Shown in pieces: positions 6,383 through 17,562 of a stretch of 50,564 bases of DNA. A program made the translations under genes and the position numbers. The notes beneath the pieces are model-generated. The model saw only the letters and a list, made by a program, of their open reading frames with translations. It was not told the origin of the DNA and ran no database searches. Each line of letters starts with the position of its first letter. The stretch's first letter is position 1. This DNA comes from Macromonas bipunctata (GTDB lineage: Bacteria; Pseudomonadota; Gammaproteobacteria; Burkholderiales; Burkholderiaceae_C), in NCBI RefSeq assembly GCF_002837135.1, contig NZ_NWBQ01000058.1:34088-84651 (forward strand), read 5' to 3'.

Positions 6383-7716
6383 TGCCGGGCGTGGTGCTGT
6401 GGCTGCGCAACGACCTGCGCCTGCACGACCAGCTGGCGCTGCAAGCCGCCCTCCGGCAGGCCCGGCAGCTGGGCGGCTGGCTGCTGCCGGTGTTTGTGCA
6501 CGACCCCGCCCAGCACGTGCCCACGCGCTGGGGCTTTGCCCGCACCAGCCCGCACCGCCAGGCCTGGCTGCACAGCGCGCTGGACGATCTGGCCGCACAA
6601 CTCAGCGCCCTGGGCAGTGGCCTGCTGCAATGCCACGGCGACCCCGCCACCGTGCTGCCCGCGCTGGTGCGCGCCCTGGGCCAGCCGCCGCTGGTGTGCG
6701 AGGACATCGCCGCGCCCGAAGAGCAGGCCACCGTGCAGGCCCTGCGCCGCGCGGGCGTCCAGGTGCAGGCCGTGTGGCAATCCACCCTGCTGGCGCCCGA
6801 GAGCCTGCCGTTCAGTCCGGAGCACGTGCCCGACACCTTCACCGTATTCCGCCAGCAGCTGGAGCGTGCCCGCGTGCAGGCCCCCGCACCGCTGCCCGCG
6901 CCCCGGCAACTGCCACCGCTGCCACCCGCCGAGGCACTGGCCCAGGCGCGCAGCGCCGTACCAGGCCACCGGCCCGATGCCGCCGTGCCCACCGGCCACT
7001 GGCCCAGCGACGTGCGCTCCGCCTTTCCGTGCCAGCAACCCGCCTTTCACGGTGGCGAGCGCGCCGCGCTGGCGCACCTGCAACGCTACTGCGAACGCCG
7101 CCTGCCGCACAGTTACAAAACCACCCGCAACGGTTTGATGGGGGCCGATTACTCCAGCAAATGGTCGCCTTGGCTGGCCACGGGCGCGTTGTCGGCGCGG
7201 CAGGCCTGGGCCGCCATCCAGACCTTTGAGGACGAACACGGCGCCAACGACAGCACCTACTGGCTCTGGTTCGAGCTGCTGTGGCGCGATCACTTCCGCT
7301 GGCTCCACCGCAAATACGGCGCGCGCCTGTACCACGCCAGCGGCCTGCTGGAGCCCCAACCCCTGCCACCGCACAAGCCCGGCGCCTTTGCGCGCTGGTG
7401 TGCGGGCCGCACCGGCCAGCCCTTCATCGACGCGGCCATGCGCGAACTTGCCGCCACGGGTTACCTGTCCAACCGGATGCGGCAAAATGTGGCCAGCTAC
7501 CTCATCCACGACTTGCGCTGCGACTGGCGCGCCGGGGCCGCGTGGTTCGAGGCGCAACTGCTGGACTACGACCCGTACAGCAACCAAGGCAACTGGCTCT
7601 ACCTGAGCGGGCGCGGCACCGACCCGCGCGGTAGCCGCCGCTTCAACCCCGACAAACAGGCCCACGACTACGACCCCGACGGTGCCTACCGCCGCCTGTG
7701 GGCCAGCGCCCCATGA
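6382..7716 (+). CDS. cryptochrome/photolyase family protein, DASH type
   Basis: 444 residues from ATG 6382. The N-terminus (VVLWLRNDLRLHDQ) is the photolyase antenna-domain signature. The FAD-binding domain includes TRNGLMGADYSSKWSPWLATG. The C-terminus SNQGNWLYLSGRGTDPRGSR and FNPDKQAHDYDPDG is diagnostic of cryptochrome-DASH proteins. These bind FAD and a folate antenna, repair cyclobutane dimers in single-stranded or looped DNA, and may signal. Start and stop overlap both neighbours (TGATG and ATGA). Position behind the operator pair suggests light-inducible expression. A plain CPD photolyase is the alternative, but the C-terminal motif argues against it. Confidence 0.9.
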
Positions 7717-9254
7717 GCGAGCACGGCCCGACCCTGCGCCTGATCTTGGGCGATCAGCTCAACCCGCAGCACAGTTGGTTCCAGCGCGTGTGCCCCGACG
7801 TGGTGTACGTGCTGATGGAGTTGCGCCAAGAAACCGACTACGTGCGCCACCACGCGCAAAAAATCCTGGCCATTTTTGCCGCCATGCGCGAGCTGGCGCG
7901 CCAGCTCAAAAGCGCCGGGCACCGCGTGCGCTACGTGGCCATTGACGATCCCTCCAACCGCCAGCGGCTGACCGCCAACTTGGAGGCTCTGATTGCCCAC
8001 TACCACGCCAGCGCGGTGCAGTACCAGGCCCCGGACGAATGGCGGCTCGATGCCCAACTGGCCGCCTGGGCCGCCACCGCCCCCGTGCCGGTGACGATGG
8101 TGGACACCGAACACTTCTACACCACCCGCACCGAGGCCGCCGAAATCTTTCAGGGCCGCAAGCAGTGGCTGCTGGAACACTTTTACCGCACCCAGCGCCG
8201 TCACCACGCCGTGCTGCTGGACGCACACGGCCAGCCCGAAGGCGGGCAGTGGAACTTTGACCACGACAACCGCAAACCTTGGCCCGGCACACCGCCTGAA
8301 CCGCCCGACCTGCGTCCCAGCCACGACCACCGTGCGCTGTGGCAGACCATAGCTGCCAGCGGGGCCGACCATTTCGGCGATCCGCAAGCGCAGGCCTTGC
8401 GCTGGCCCGTCAACCGCACCGAGGCACTGGCGCAGCTCGATGCCTTCATCGCCCACGCCTTGCCCCATTTCGGTGACTACCAGGATGCGCTGTCGTCCCG
8501 CAGCTGGCGTTTGTTCCACTCGCTGCTGTCGTTCGCGCTCAACGTCAAGCTGCTGCAACCGCGCGAAGTGGTGCAGGCCGCCGAGGCCGCTTGGCGCAAC
8601 GGTCAGGCACCGCTGCCAGCGGTGGAAGGCTTCATCCGCCAGATACTGGGCTGGCGCGAATACGTGCGCGGTTTTTACTGGGCGCACATGCCGGGTTACA
8701 CCCATGCCAACGCGCTGGGCCACACGCGCCCGTTGCCCGGCTGGTTCTGGCACGGCCAGACCCGCATGGCTTGCGTGGCCCAAGCGATCGGCCAATCGCT
8801 GCAACACGCCTACGCTCACCACATCCAGCGCCTGATGGTAATTGGAAACTTTGCCTTGCTGGCCGGACTGGAACCCCACGCGCTGCACCGCTGGTACTTG
8901 GGCATCTACATCGACGCTTTCGAGTGGGTGGAAGCGCCCAACACGCTGGGCATGGGCCAGTTTGCCGACGGTGGCCGCCTGGCCACCAAGCCCTACGTCA
9001 GCAGCGCCGCCTACCTGCACCGCATGGGCGACCACTGCAAGGGCTGCCACTACGACAAGAACGCCAAGATTGGCGAGCGCGCCTGCCCTTTCAACGCCCT
9101 GTACTGGGACTTCTTTGCCCGCCACGACGCCCACCTGCGTGGCAACCACCGCTTGGCCATGGTGTACCGCACCTGGGACAAAATGGCTCCTGAACAGCAG
9201 CACGCCCTGCGCGAGCAAGCCACCCGCACCCTGGAGCAACTGGAGACGCTGTGA
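7713..9254 (+). CDS. iron-sulfur bacterial cryptochrome/(6-4) photolyase (FeS-BCP)
   Basis: 513 residues from ATG 7713 ([17 protein letters not shown]), overlapping the cryptochrome stop. It is the deoxyribodipyrimidine photolyase-related family that includes Agrobacterium PhrB and Rhodobacter CryB. Four cysteines (354, 442, 445, 458) have the same spacing as the four [4Fe-4S] ligands of PhrB. Three lie in [20 protein letters not shown] and the fourth in TRMACVAQ. The FAD-binding helices ([30 protein letters not shown]) are complete. The likely role is light-driven repair of pyrimidine (6-4) photoproducts. It is translationally coupled to uvrB through a GTGA overlap. Confidence 0.9.
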   Translation: MSEHGPTLRLILGDQLNPQHSWFQRVCPDVVYVLMELRQETDYVRHHAQKILAIFAAMRELARQLKSAGHRVRYVAIDDPSNRQRLTANLEALIAHYHASAVQYQAPDEWRLDAQLAAWAATAPVPVTMVDTEHFYTTRTEAAEIFQGRKQWLLEHFYRTQRRHHAVLLDAHGQPEGGQWNFDHDNRKPWPGTPPEPPDLRPSHDHRALWQTIAASGADHFGDPQAQALRWPVNRTEALAQLDAFIAHALPHFGDYQDALSSRSWRLFHSLLSFALNVKLLQPREVVQAAEAAWRNGQAPLPAVEGFIRQILGWREYVRGFYWAHMPGYTHANALGHTRPLPGWFWHGQTRMACVAQAIGQSLQHAYAHHIQRLMVIGNFALLAGLEPHALHRWYLGIYIDAFEWVEAPNTLGMGQFADGGRLATKPYVSSAAYLHRMGDHCKGCHYDKNAKIGERACPFNALYWDFFARHDAHLRGNHRLAMVYRTWDKMAPEQQHALREQATRTLEQLETL

Positions 9255-11326
9255 GTACCACCGGTCAGTTCGTCACCTTCCCCGGCTCCCCGTTTGAGCT
9301 GCACCAACCCTTTGCGCCAGCGGGTGACCAGCCCACCGCCATTGCCCAGTTGGTCGATGGCTTGCGGCAGGGCGAATCCTTCCAGACCCTGCTGGGCGTA
9401 ACCGGTTCGGGCAAAACCTTTACGATGGCCAACGTCATCGCCCAACTGGGCCGCCCGGCGCTGGTGTTTGCGCCCAACAAGACGTTGGCGGCGCAGTTGT
9501 ACGCCGAATTCCGAGAGTTTTTCCCGCGCAACGCGGTGGAATACTTCGTCAGCTACTACGACTACTACCAGCCCGAAGCCTACGTGCCGCAGCGCGACCT
9601 GTTCATTGAGAAGGACAGCGCCATCAACGAGCACATCGAGCAAATGCGCCTGAGCTGCACCAAAAGCCTGCTGGAGCGGCGCGATGTGGTCATCGTGGCC
9701 TCGGTGTCGGCCATCTACGGCATAGGCCAGCCCGAGAACTACCACCAGATGATCCTGCTGCTGCGCGTGGGCGACCGGCTGGACCAGCGCGACATCATCG
9801 CGCAACTGGTGCGGATGCAGTACCAGCGCCACGACCTGGAATTCACGCGCGGCAAGTTCCGCGTGCGGGGCGACATCATCGACGTTTTTCCGGCGGAACA
9901 CTCGGAGCTGGCGCTGCGCATCGAACTGTTCGACGACGAAATCGAGGCGCTGCACCTGTTTGACCCGCTGACGGGCCGGATGCAGCAGCGGCTGGCGCGC
10001 TTCACGGTGTACCCCGGCAGCCACTACGTCACGCCACGCGAGCAGGTGCTGGCGGCGGTGGAGGGCATCAAGCTGGAGCTGGAGCAACGCGCCAAGGACT
10101 TGGTGGGTGCTGGCAAGCTGGTGGAAGCGCAGCGGCTGGAACAGCGCACCCGGTTCGACCTGGAAATGCTGACCGAGGTTGGGCACTGCAAAGGCATCGA
10201 GAACTACAGCCGCCACCTCAGCGGCAGCGCACCCGGCGAGCCGCCCGCCACCTTGATCGACTACCTGCCGTGCGATGCCGTCATGTTCTTGGACGAAAGC
10301 CACGTCATGATCGGCCAGCTGGGTGGCATGTACAACGGCGACCGTGCCCGCAAGCAAACGCTGGTCGATTACGGCTTTCGCTTGCCCAGCGCGCTGGACA
10401 ACCGGCCCCTGAAGTTTGAGGAATTCGAGGCCCGCTTGCGCCAGTGCGTGTTTGTCTCGGCCACCCCCGCTGCTTACGAGCACAGCCACAGCGGCCAGGT
10501 GGTGGAGCAGGTGGTGCGCCCCACCGGCCTGATCGACCCGCAGGTGCTGGTGCGCCCCGCCACCCACCAGGTGGACGACGTGCTGGGCGAAATCCGCTTG
10601 CGCGTGGCGCGCAACGAGCGCGTGCTCATCACCACCCTGACCAAGCGCATGGCCGAACAGCTCACCGACTACCTGGGCGAAAACGGCGTGAAAGTGCGCT
10701 ACCTGCACAGCGACATCGACACCGTGGAGCGGGTCGAAATCATCCGCGACCTGCGGCTGGGGCAGTTTGATGTGCTGGTGGGCATCAACCTGTTGCGCGA
10801 GGGGCTGGACATCCCGGAAGTCTCGCTCGTCGCCATTCTGGATGCCGACAAGGAAGGCTTTTTGCGCAGCGAACGCAGCCTGATCCAAACCATAGGCCGC
10901 GCCGCGCGCCACCTCCACGGCATGGCCATCCTGTACGCCGACCGCGTGACCGACTCCATGCGCAAGGCCATCGACGAAACCGAACGCCGCCGTGCCAGGC
11001 AAATCGCCTTCAACCAGGCGCACGGCATCACCCCCAAGGGCGTGGTCAAGCGCATCAAGGACTTGATCGACGGCGTGTACAGCGAAAAAGCCGGCGAGCA
11101 GGCCAGGAAGCAGACCCAGGCGCAGCAGCACCAGGCCGATGTGGCCGCCATCGCTGAAAAGGATTTGGCCAAGACGCTGCAGCGGCTGGAAAAGCAGATG
11201 CTGGAGCACGCCCGCAACCTTGAATTCGAACAGGCCGCCCGCGTGCGCGACCAGCTCGCGCTGCTCAAAGACCGCGTGCTGGGCGCCCACGGTGGCGACC
11301 ACATTCCCCCCGCCGACCTGGGCTAA
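9251..11326 (+). CDS. uvrB: excinuclease ABC subunit UvrB
   Basis: 691 residues from GTG 9251, overlapping the photolyase stop (GTGA); the family is usually about 670-700. Walker A GVTGSGKT lies at residues 49-56. The beta-hairpin that clamps damaged DNA is visible as [12 protein letters not shown], helicase motif II as FLDESH, and motif VI in the QTIGRAARH stretch. A C-terminal UVR motif ([23 protein letters not shown]) binds UvrC. UvrB verifies bulky lesions such as UV photoproducts and loads the UvrC nuclease. Here it is the last gene of a photolyase operon, so light-dependent and dark repair would be co-expressed. No separate promoter is evident in the 3-base overlap region. Confidence 0.97.
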   Translation: MSTTGQFVTFPGSPFELHQPFAPAGDQPTAIAQLVDGLRQGESFQTLLGVTGSGKTFTMANVIAQLGRPALVFAPNKTLAAQLYAEFREFFPRNAVEYFVSYYDYYQPEAYVPQRDLFIEKDSAINEHIEQMRLSCTKSLLERRDVVIVASVSAIYGIGQPENYHQMILLLRVGDRLDQRDIIAQLVRMQYQRHDLEFTRGKFRVRGDIIDVFPAEHSELALRIELFDDEIEALHLFDPLTGRMQQRLARFTVYPGSHYVTPREQVLAAVEGIKLELEQRAKDLVGAGKLVEAQRLEQRTRFDLEMLTEVGHCKGIENYSRHLSGSAPGEPPATLIDYLPCDAVMFLDESHVMIGQLGGMYNGDRARKQTLVDYGFRLPSALDNRPLKFEEFEARLRQCVFVSATPAAYEHSHSGQVVEQVVRPTGLIDPQVLVRPATHQVDDVLGEIRLRVARNERVLITTLTKRMAEQLTDYLGENGVKVRYLHSDIDTVERVEIIRDLRLGQFDVLVGINLLREGLDIPEVSLVAILDADKEGFLRSERSLIQTIGRAARHLHGMAILYADRVTDSMRKAIDETERRRARQIAFNQAHGITPKGVVKRIKDLIDGVYSEKAGEQARKQTQAQQHQADVAAIAEKDLAKTLQRLEKQMLEHARNLEFEQAARVRDQLALLKDRVLGAHGGDHIPPADLG

Positions 11327-11354
11327 TCCCCAGTAAAACAGTCGGTTTTCGGTT

Positions 11355-11379
11355 ATACTTGACAAAACCAGTCGGAATA
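11355..11379. promoter_or_regulatory. IscR-type (type 1) binding site and isc promoter region
   Basis: ATACTTGAC (11355-11363), AAAAC, then CAGTCGG (11369-11375) and AATA closely follow the dyad plan of type 1 IscR sites. A second partial copy, AAAACAGTCGG, lies at 11335-11345. TATACT (11354-11359) and TTGACA (11359-11364) are possible -10 and -35 boxes, but no pair with ideal spacing was found. This fits autorepression of the isc operon by [2Fe-2S]-IscR. Confidence 0.6.
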
Positions 11380-11426
11380 AGATTTTGCTGGTTTCCACCC
11401 CGCCACTTCACCGCAAGGAACGTCCA

Positions 11427-11960
11427 ATGCGACTCACCACCAAAGGCCGGTTTGCCGTCACCGCCATGATCGACCTGGCGCTGCGTCAGAGCAGCGGCCC
11501 GGTGACGCTGGCCGCCATCAGCCAACGCCAGCACATCTCGCTGTCGTACCTGGAGCAGCTGTTTGGCAAGCTGCGCCGCCACACGCTGGTCGAATCGACC
11601 CGTGGTCCCGGCGGCGGCTACACCCTGGCGCGCAAGGCCACCGACATCACCATCGCCGACATCATCCTGTCGGTGGACGAGCCCATCGACGCCACCCAGT
11701 GCGGCGGCAAGGAAAACTGCCTGGGCGAGGGCAGCCGCTGCATGACCCACGAGCTGTGGGCCGCGCTCAACGCCAAGATGGTCGATTTCCTGGCCTCCAT
11801 CAGCCTGCAAAAGCTGGTCAACGACCAGCTGGCCAAGGGCGTGGTGGTGGACGATGCGCCCCTCATCAAGCGCGCCATCTCGTCAGCGCCGGTGGTCAAG
11901 CCCATCCGCGTCAACGCCCCCAATTCCGTGTTCGCGCTGGGCGCGGCGCTCGCCAAGTAA
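11427..11960 (+). CDS. iscR: Rrf2-family iron-sulfur regulator IscR
   Basis: 177 residues from ATG 11427, with AAGGAA upstream; an upstream start at 11385 would add a non-family extension. The N-terminal winged helix ([19 protein letters not shown]) and recognition helix ([20 protein letters not shown]) are typical. C92, C98 and C105 with H108 match the unusual Cys3-His [2Fe-2S] site of IscR. The loaded form represses the isc operon when cluster supply is adequate. It heads iscS-iscU-iscA-hscB-hscA-fdx, and a matching operator lies just upstream. Confidence 0.95.
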   Translation: MRLTTKGRFAVTAMIDLALRQSSGPVTLAAISQRQHISLSYLEQLFGKLRRHTLVESTRGPGGGYTLARKATDITIADIILSVDEPIDATQCGGKENCLGEGSRCMTHELWAALNAKMVDFLASISLQKLVNDQLAKGVVVDDAPLIKRAISSAPVVKPIRVNAPNSVFALGAALAK

Positions 11961-12016
11961 GGCGCGCAGCCCCCAGCTTCGCCCCTTTTGTTGTCAACCC
12001 TGTTTTTCAACCCGCC

Positions 12017-13237
12017 ATGAGCACCACCCCGCATTTCCCGATCTACATGGACTACAGCGCCACCAACCCGTGCGACCCGCGCGTGGTGGATCAAATGGTG
12101 CCGTGGCTGTACGAACATTTTGGCAACCCCGCCTCGCGCAGCCACGCCTGGGGCTGGGAGGCCGAAGCCGCCGTCGAGAAGGCCCGTGCCCAGGTGGCCG
12201 ACCTGATCGGGGCCGACCCACGCGAGATCGTCTGGACCAGCGGTGCGACCGAGTCCAACAACCTGGCCCTCAAAGGCGCTGCCCACTTCTACAAAGGCAA
12301 GGGCAAGCACATCATCACGGTCAAGACCGAACACAAGGCCGTGCTCGACACCTGCCGCGAACTCGAACGCCAAGGTTTTGAAGTCACCTACATGGACGTG
12401 CAGCCCGATGGTTTGCTGGATCTGGCAGCCTTCCAGGCCGCCATCCGCCCCGACACCATTTTGGCCAGCGTCATGTTCGTCAACAACGAAATCGGCGTGA
12501 TCCAGGACGTGGCCGCCATTGGCCGCATCTGCCGCGAGCGTGGTGTGATCTTCCACGTCGATGCCGCCCAGGCCACGGGCCGCGTTCACATCAACTTGGC
12601 CGAGCTGCCCATCGACCTGATGAGCCTGACCGGCCACAAGAGTTACGGCCCCAAGGGCATTGGTGCGCTGTTTGTGCGCCGCAAGCCGCGCATCCGCTTG
12701 GAAGCGCAAATGCACGGCGGTGGCCACGAGCGCGGCATGCGCTCCGGCACCTTGCCCACCCACCAGTGCGTGGGCATGGGCGCGGCCTACGCCTTGGCCA
12801 AGGCCGAGATGGACAGCGAATTGCCGCGCATCCAAGCCTTGCACGACCGTTTGGTGGCGGGCCTGACCAGCATGGAAGAGGTCTTCGTCAACGGTCACCT
12901 GACCCAGCGCGTGCCGCACAACCTCAACATCAGCTTCAACTACGTCGAGGGCGAATCGCTCATCATGGGTATCAAAGGTTTGGCCGTGTCGTCGGGTTCG
13001 GCCTGTACCTCGGCCAGCTTGGAGCCCAGCTACGTGCTGCGCGCCTTGGGCCGCAGCGACGAGTTGGCCCACAGCAGCTTGCGCATCACCATTGGCCGCT
13101 GGACTACCGAAGCCGACATCGACTATGCCATCGAAACCATCCGCGCCAACGTGGCCAAATTGCGCGACCTCTCCCCGTTGTGGGACATGTACAAGGACGG
13201 CATCGACCTGTCCACCATCCAGTGGGCGGCGCACTGA
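12017..13237 (+). CDS. iscS: cysteine desulfurase IscS
   Basis: 406 residues from ATG 12017 ([16 protein letters not shown]). A PLP-dependent class V aminotransferase-fold enzyme that removes sulfur from L-cysteine for cluster and tRNA thiolation. The PLP Schiff-base lysine is K208 in [12 protein letters not shown]. The catalytic cysteine is C330 in the flexible loop [21 protein letters not shown], which is the IscS rather than the SufS/NifS loop. Length matches the family. It lies between iscR (56 bases upstream) and iscU (39 bases downstream). Confidence 0.97.
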   Translation: MSTTPHFPIYMDYSATNPCDPRVVDQMVPWLYEHFGNPASRSHAWGWEAEAAVEKARAQVADLIGADPREIVWTSGATESNNLALKGAAHFYKGKGKHIITVKTEHKAVLDTCRELERQGFEVTYMDVQPDGLLDLAAFQAAIRPDTILASVMFVNNEIGVIQDVAAIGRICRERGVIFHVDAAQATGRVHINLAELPIDLMSLTGHKSYGPKGIGALFVRRKPRIRLEAQMHGGGHERGMRSGTLPTHQCVGMGAAYALAKAEMDSELPRIQALHDRLVAGLTSMEEVFVNGHLTQRVPHNLNISFNYVEGESLIMGIKGLAVSSGSACTSASLEPSYVLRALGRSDELAHSSLRITIGRWTTEADIDYAIETIRANVAKLRDLSPLWDMYKDGIDLSTIQWAAH

Positions 13238-13276
13238 GCGCCCGGTTTTTCCAACATTCTTGCAGGAGCACACAAC

Positions 13277-13666
13277 ATGGCTTACTCAGACAAAGTGGTT
13301 GACCACTACGAACACCCCCGCAACGTGGGCACTTTTGACAAAGGCGACGACAGTGTGGGCACCGGTATGGTGGGCGCACCCGCCTGTGGTGACGTGATGA
13401 AGCTGCAAATCAAGGTCAACCCGGCCACCGGCGTGATCGAAGATGCACGCTTCAAGACCTACGGCTGCGGCTCGGCCATCGCGTCGAGCTCGCTGGTGAC
13501 CGAATGGGTCAAGGGCAAAACGCTGGACGAAGCGGCCCAGATCAAGAACAGCCAGATTGCCGAAGAGCTGGCGCTGCCGCCGGTCAAGATCCACTGCTCC
13601 ATCTTGGCCGAAGACGCCATCAAGGCCGCCGTGAACGACTACAAGCAAAAGCACACCGCTGCCTGA
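13277..13666 (+). CDS. iscU: Fe-S cluster assembly scaffold IscU
   Basis: 129 residues from ATG 13277 with AGGAG a few bases upstream. It is the scaffold on which [2Fe-2S] clusters are built from IscS-derived sulfur. The three ligand cysteines C37, C64 and C107 and the conserved D39 are present ([31 protein letters not shown]). LPPVK at 100-104 is the recognition motif for the chaperone HscA, encoded downstream. Full length, no anomalies. Confidence 0.97.
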   Translation: MAYSDKVVDHYEHPRNVGTFDKGDDSVGTGMVGAPACGDVMKLQIKVNPATGVIEDARFKTYGCGSAIASSSLVTEWVKGKTLDEAAQIKNSQIAEELALPPVKIHCSILAEDAIKAAVNDYKQKHTAA

Positions 13667-13697
13667 GTTCCTTCCCCTTTTTTCTGCTGCGCCCACC

Positions 13698-14021
13698 ATG
13701 TCCGTCACGATCTCTGAAGCCGCTGCCAGGCACGTCACCAAATACCTCAGCCGCCGCGGCAAAGGCGTGGGCGTGCGCCTGGGGGTCAAAACCACCGGCT
13801 GCTCTGGCTTGGCCTACAAGCTGGAGTACGCCGACGAGATCGCGCCCGAGGACGTGGTGTTCGAGGACAAGGGCGTCAAGGTGCTGCTCGATCCCAAAAG
13901 CCTCGCGTACCTGGACGGCACCGAGCTCGACTTTGTGCGCGAGGGCTTGAACGAGGGCTTCAAGTTCCACAACCCCAACGAGCGCGACAAGTGCGGCTGC
14001 GGTGAATCCTTCCGTGTGTAA
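13698..14021 (+). CDS. iscA: iron-sulfur cluster assembly A-type carrier IscA
   Basis: 107 residues. An A-type carrier that binds iron or a cluster and passes it to target proteins. The three conserved cysteines are C35 (TTGCSGLAY) and C99/C101 in the C-terminal KCGCGESF. It follows iscU by 31 bases and precedes hscB by 12, which is the standard isc order. Confidence 0.95.
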   Translation: MSVTISEAAARHVTKYLSRRGKGVGVRLGVKTTGCSGLAYKLEYADEIAPEDVVFEDKGVKVLLDPKSLAYLDGTELDFVREGLNEGFKFHNPNERDKCGCGESFRV

Positions 14022-14033
14022 GGGCGCTGTGCC

Positions 14034-14555
14034 GTGCTGAACCTGCAAGACGACGACTTCACGCTGCTGGCGCTGCCCAGCCGCTTTGCGCTGGACCGCG
14101 ACGCGCTGGACGCGCAGTGGAAGCGCCTGCAACGCGAGGCCCACCCCGACCGCTTTGCCAGCCAGGGCACGGCGGCGCAGCGCGTGGCCATGCAATGGTC
14201 GGTGCGCATCAACGAGGCCTACAACCGCCTCAAGGATCCGCTCAAGCGCGCCGCCTACTGGTGCGAGCTGCACGGCGCGCCCATCCAGGCCCACAGCAAC
14301 ACCGCCATGCCCGCCGCGTTCCTGATGCAACAGATGGAATGGCGCGAGGCGCTGGACGAAGCCCACACCGAGGACGCGCTTGACGCCCTGTTGCGCGACA
14401 CCCGTGCCACGCGCCAGACCCTGCTGGACGAACTGGCCCACACCATCGACCAACGCCAGGACGCGCCCGCCGCAGCCCAGCAAGTGCGCGCCCTGATGTT
14501 CGTCGAGCGTTTCGCCGACGAAGTGCGCCAACGGCTGGAACGCCTCGACCCCTGA
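14034..14555 (+). CDS. hscB: Fe-S protein assembly co-chaperone HscB
   Basis: 173 residues from GTG 14034. The J-domain with the HPD motif (H37-P38-D39 in REAHPDRF) stimulates the HscA ATPase. The C-terminal three-helix domain, which binds IscU, is present (AFLMQQMEWREALDEA and onwards). The GTG start follows the iscA stop by 12 bases; no better upstream start exists. Its stop lies 15 bases before hscA, so the pair is probably co-translated. Confidence 0.94.
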   Translation: MLNLQDDDFTLLALPSRFALDRDALDAQWKRLQREAHPDRFASQGTAAQRVAMQWSVRINEAYNRLKDPLKRAAYWCELHGAPIQAHSNTAMPAAFLMQQMEWREALDEAHTEDALDALLRDTRATRQTLLDELAHTIDQRQDAPAAAQQVRALMFVERFADEVRQRLERLDP

Positions 14556-14570
14556 TAGGATTGCTCCCCC

Positions 14571-16460
14571 ATGGCACTGTTACAAATTTCCGAGCCCGGA
14601 CAAGCCCCGGATCCGCACCAGCGGCGCATTGCCGTTGGTATTGACTTGGGCACCACCCATTCGCTGGTGGCGGCGTTGCGCCACAGTGTGGCCGAATGCC
14701 TGCCCGACGAACAGGGCCGCGTCATCCTGCCCAGCGTGGTGCGCTACCTGCCACAGGGCAGTGGCTCGGGGCGGCAAATTGGTTGGGACGCGCTGGCCGC
14801 GCAGGTGAGCGACCCCGCCAACACCATCAGCTCCGCCAAGCGCCTGATGGGGCGCCAGCTGGCCGACGTGGCCAAGGTGGGCCAGCTGCCTTACACCGTG
14901 GTCGAGGCGCCCGGCATGGTGGCGGTGCGCACGGTGGCGGGGAACAAATCGCCGGTCGAAGTCAGTGCCGAAATTTTGGCCACGCTGCGTTTCCGCGCCG
15001 AAGACAGTTTTGACGATGAGCTGTACGGTGCTGTCATCACTGTACCGGCTTATTTTGACGACGCACAGCGCCAAGCCACCAAGGACGCGGCCCAGATGGC
15101 GGGGCTCAACGTCCTGCGCCTGATCAACGAACCCACCGCCGCCGCCATCGCCTACGGGCTGGATCAGGGCGCCGAAGGCGTGTACGCCGTGTACGACCTG
15201 GGCGGCGGCACCTTCGATGTGTCCATCCTGCGCCTGACCCGTGGCGTGTTTGAAGTCATGGCCACCGGCGGTGATTCCGCCCTGGGCGGTGACGACTACG
15301 ACCACGCCTTGGCCGACTGGGTGTTGCAACAAGCCGGTGCGTCGCTGCACGTGGCCGACCTGCCAGCGGGCGAGCGCGCGCACCTGCAAGCCGAAGCCCG
15401 CCGCGTCAAAGAAGCCTTGTCGGCCCACGCCGACGACGGCCAGGCGGTGACGTTTGCCACCACCGTGCACGGCCAGGCGCTGCAGCAGGCCGTCACGCAC
15501 GCCGACTTTGCCACCGCTACCGCCGCGTTGACCCAGCGTACCATGGGCGCGGTCAAGCGCGTGCTGCGCGATGCCCAGATCGACACCGGCGACGTCAAAG
15601 GCGTGGTGTTGGTGGGTGGCTCCACCCGGATGCCGGTGGTGCGTCAGGCCGTGGCGGCGCATTTCGGCCAGCCGCCGCTGACCAACCTCAACCCCGACGA
15701 AGTGGTGGCGTTGGGTGCGGCCATCCAGGCCAACCAGTTGGCGGGCAACAACCCCGACGGCGATTTGTTGTTGCTGGACGTGATTCCGCTGTCGCTGGGC
15801 ATTGAAACCATGGGCGGGCTGGTGGAGCGCATCGTGCCGCGCAACACCACCATCCCGGCCGCTTTGGCACAAGATTTCACCACCTTCAAGGACGGCCAGA
15901 CCGCGCTGGCGCTGCATGTGGTGCAAGGCGAGCGCGACTTGGTGGCCGATTGCCGCAGCCTGGCCCGTTTCGAGCTGCGAGGCATTCCCCCGATGGTCGC
16001 TGGTGCGGCCCGCATCCGTGTGACTTTCACCATCGATGCCGATGGCTTGCTCACCGTCAGCGCCAAAGAACAACTCAGCGGTGTAGAAGCCCAGATCGAT
16101 GTCAAGCCCTCCTACGGGCTGAGCGACGAGCAGATTGCCGCCATGCTGCAAGACAGCTTTGCCACAGCACAACAAGACATGCAAGCCCGTGCCTTGGTCG
16201 AAGCCCGGGTGGAAGTCGAACGCATGCTGGACGCGACCCGCAGCGCCCTGGCTGCCGACGGTGCCTTGCTGGACGCACCGGCGCGCGCCGCCATCGACAC
16301 CCTGTTGGCCCAAACCGAAGCCGCCCGCAGCCTGACCGATGCCACCGCCATTGAAGCGGCGGTCGAAGCCTTGGCCAAGGGCACCGAAGCCTTTGCCGCC
16401 TTGCGCATGAACCGCAGCATCGCCCAAGCCTTGGCCGGCCAAAACGTGGACAATCTCTGA
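14571..16460 (+). CDS. hscA: Fe-S assembly Hsp70-type chaperone HscA
   Basis: 629 residues, close to the usual HscA length. The Hsp70 nucleotide-binding domain has the phosphate loop [12 protein letters not shown] near residue 23, [16 protein letters not shown] near residue 207 and [15 protein letters not shown] near 345. The substrate-binding domain includes [20 protein letters not shown]. HscA uses ATP with HscB to release clusters from IscU through its LPPVK motif. Shorter than DnaK and embedded in the isc operon, it is HscA and not a general chaperone. Confidence 0.96.
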   Translation: MALLQISEPGQAPDPHQRRIAVGIDLGTTHSLVAALRHSVAECLPDEQGRVILPSVVRYLPQGSGSGRQIGWDALAAQVSDPANTISSAKRLMGRQLADVAKVGQLPYTVVEAPGMVAVRTVAGNKSPVEVSAEILATLRFRAEDSFDDELYGAVITVPAYFDDAQRQATKDAAQMAGLNVLRLINEPTAAAIAYGLDQGAEGVYAVYDLGGGTFDVSILRLTRGVFEVMATGGDSALGGDDYDHALADWVLQQAGASLHVADLPAGERAHLQAEARRVKEALSAHADDGQAVTFATTVHGQALQQAVTHADFATATAALTQRTMGAVKRVLRDAQIDTGDVKGVVLVGGSTRMPVVRQAVAAHFGQPPLTNLNPDEVVALGAAIQANQLAGNNPDGDLLLLDVIPLSLGIETMGGLVERIVPRNTTIPAALAQDFTTFKDGQTALALHVVQGERDLVADCRSLARFELRGIPPMVAGAARIRVTFTIDADGLLTVSAKEQLSGVEAQIDVKPSYGLSDEQIAAMLQDSFATAQQDMQARALVEARVEVERMLDATRSALAADGALLDAPARAAIDTLLAQTEAARSLTDATAIEAAVEALAKGTEAFAALRMNRSIAQALAGQNVDNL

Positions 16461-16461
16461 C

Positions 16462-16800
16462 ATGCCAACCATCACCATCCTGCCGCACCCGCAACTGTGC
16501 CCGCAAGGCGCGCACATCCAAGCTCTGCCCGGCACCACGCTGTGCGAGGCCCTGCTGGACCACGACATCGAGATCGAGCATGCCTGCGACATGAGCTGCG
16601 CTTGCACCACCTGCCACATCATCGTGCGTCAGGGCCTCAACTCGCTCAACGAGCCGACCGAAGAGGAAGAGGACTTGCTGGACAAGGCGTGGGGGTTGGA
16701 GCCGCAATCGCGCCTGAGCTGCCAGGCTGTGTTGGCGCACACCGACTTGACGGTCGAAATTCCGCGCTACACCATCAACCACGCCCGCGAGAACCATTGA
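16462..16800 (+). CDS. fdx: isc-type [2Fe-2S] ferredoxin
   Basis: 112 residues, one base after hscA. An adrenodoxin-like ferredoxin that supplies electrons during cluster assembly. The ligands are C42-x5-C48-x2-C51 and a distal C87 (LSCQAVLAHTDLTVEIP). The extra C46 matches a residue often seen in isc ferredoxins. It is the last member of the isc operon here; no iscX is visible before dnaQ. Confidence 0.95.
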   Translation: MPTITILPHPQLCPQGAHIQALPGTTLCEALLDHDIEIEHACDMSCACTTCHIIVRQGLNSLNEPTEEEEDLLDKAWGLEPQSRLSCQAVLAHTDLTVEIPRYTINHARENH

Positions 16801-16803
16801 GCC

Positions 16804-17523
16804 ATGCGCCAGATCGTGCTGGACACCGAGACCACCGGCCTGTCGGCGCAGGATGGCGACCGCATCATTGAAATTGGTTGCGTGGAGCTGGTCAACCGCA
16901 AGCTCACGGGCAACAACCGCCATTTCTACCTGCATCCCGAAGACCGCGCCATCCACGAAGAGGCGTTGCGTGTCCACGGCATCACGCTGGAATTTCTGGC
17001 CGACAAGCCCGTGTTCGCCCAAGTGGCCGAGGACCTGCGCGACTACTTGCAAGGTGCGCACCTCGTCATCCACAACGCGCCGTTCGACATCGGTTTCCTC
17101 AACGCCGAATTTGCGCGTTTGGGCTGGGGGGCTGTTACCGACCTGATTGACAGCGTCATCGACACCTTGGTGATGGCCAAGGAGATGTACCCCGGCAAGC
17201 GCAACGGTTTGGACGCGCTGTGCGACCGGCTGGACGTGGACAACTCGGGCCGCACCTTCCACGGTGCCTTGCTGGACGCGGAGTTGTTGGCCGATGTCTA
17301 CATCAACCTCACGCGCGGCCAGAACGCGCTGGTGATTGAAACCGACAACACCAGCACCTCCAGCGCCAACGGTCAGGCCCGGCCCCGGATCGACCTGGCC
17401 GGTATCGAGCTGCCGGTGCTGCGCCCCAGCGCGCACGAACTGCAGGCGCACGAGGCGCTGCTGCTCGACCTGGACAAGGCCAGCAAAGGCCAAACCCTCT
17501 GGCGCAAACTGCTCCCCGCCTGA
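16804..17523 (+). CDS. dnaQ: DNA polymerase III epsilon subunit (3'-5' proofreading exonuclease)
   Basis: 239 residues starting 3 bases after fdx. The DEDD exonuclease motifs are all present: ExoI LDTETTGL with D7 and E9, ExoII HNAPFDIGF near residue 85, and ExoIII HGALLDAELLADVY near 155 with the DEDDh-type His. The C-terminal tail that binds the polymerase alpha subunit is present (HEALLLDLDKASKGQTLWRK). The subunit proofreads replication errors. Its tight spacing to fdx suggests read-through from the isc operon. Confidence 0.94.
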   Translation: MRQIVLDTETTGLSAQDGDRIIEIGCVELVNRKLTGNNRHFYLHPEDRAIHEEALRVHGITLEFLADKPVFAQVAEDLRDYLQGAHLVIHNAPFDIGFLNAEFARLGWGAVTDLIDSVIDTLVMAKEMYPGKRNGLDALCDRLDVDNSGRTFHGALLDAELLADVYINLTRGQNALVIETDNTSTSSANGQARPRIDLAGIELPVLRPSAHELQAHEALLLDLDKASKGQTLWRKLLPA

Positions 17524-17562
17524 ACTTGGGTGCAGCGGGCCGCCAGCGGCCATAATCGGGCC

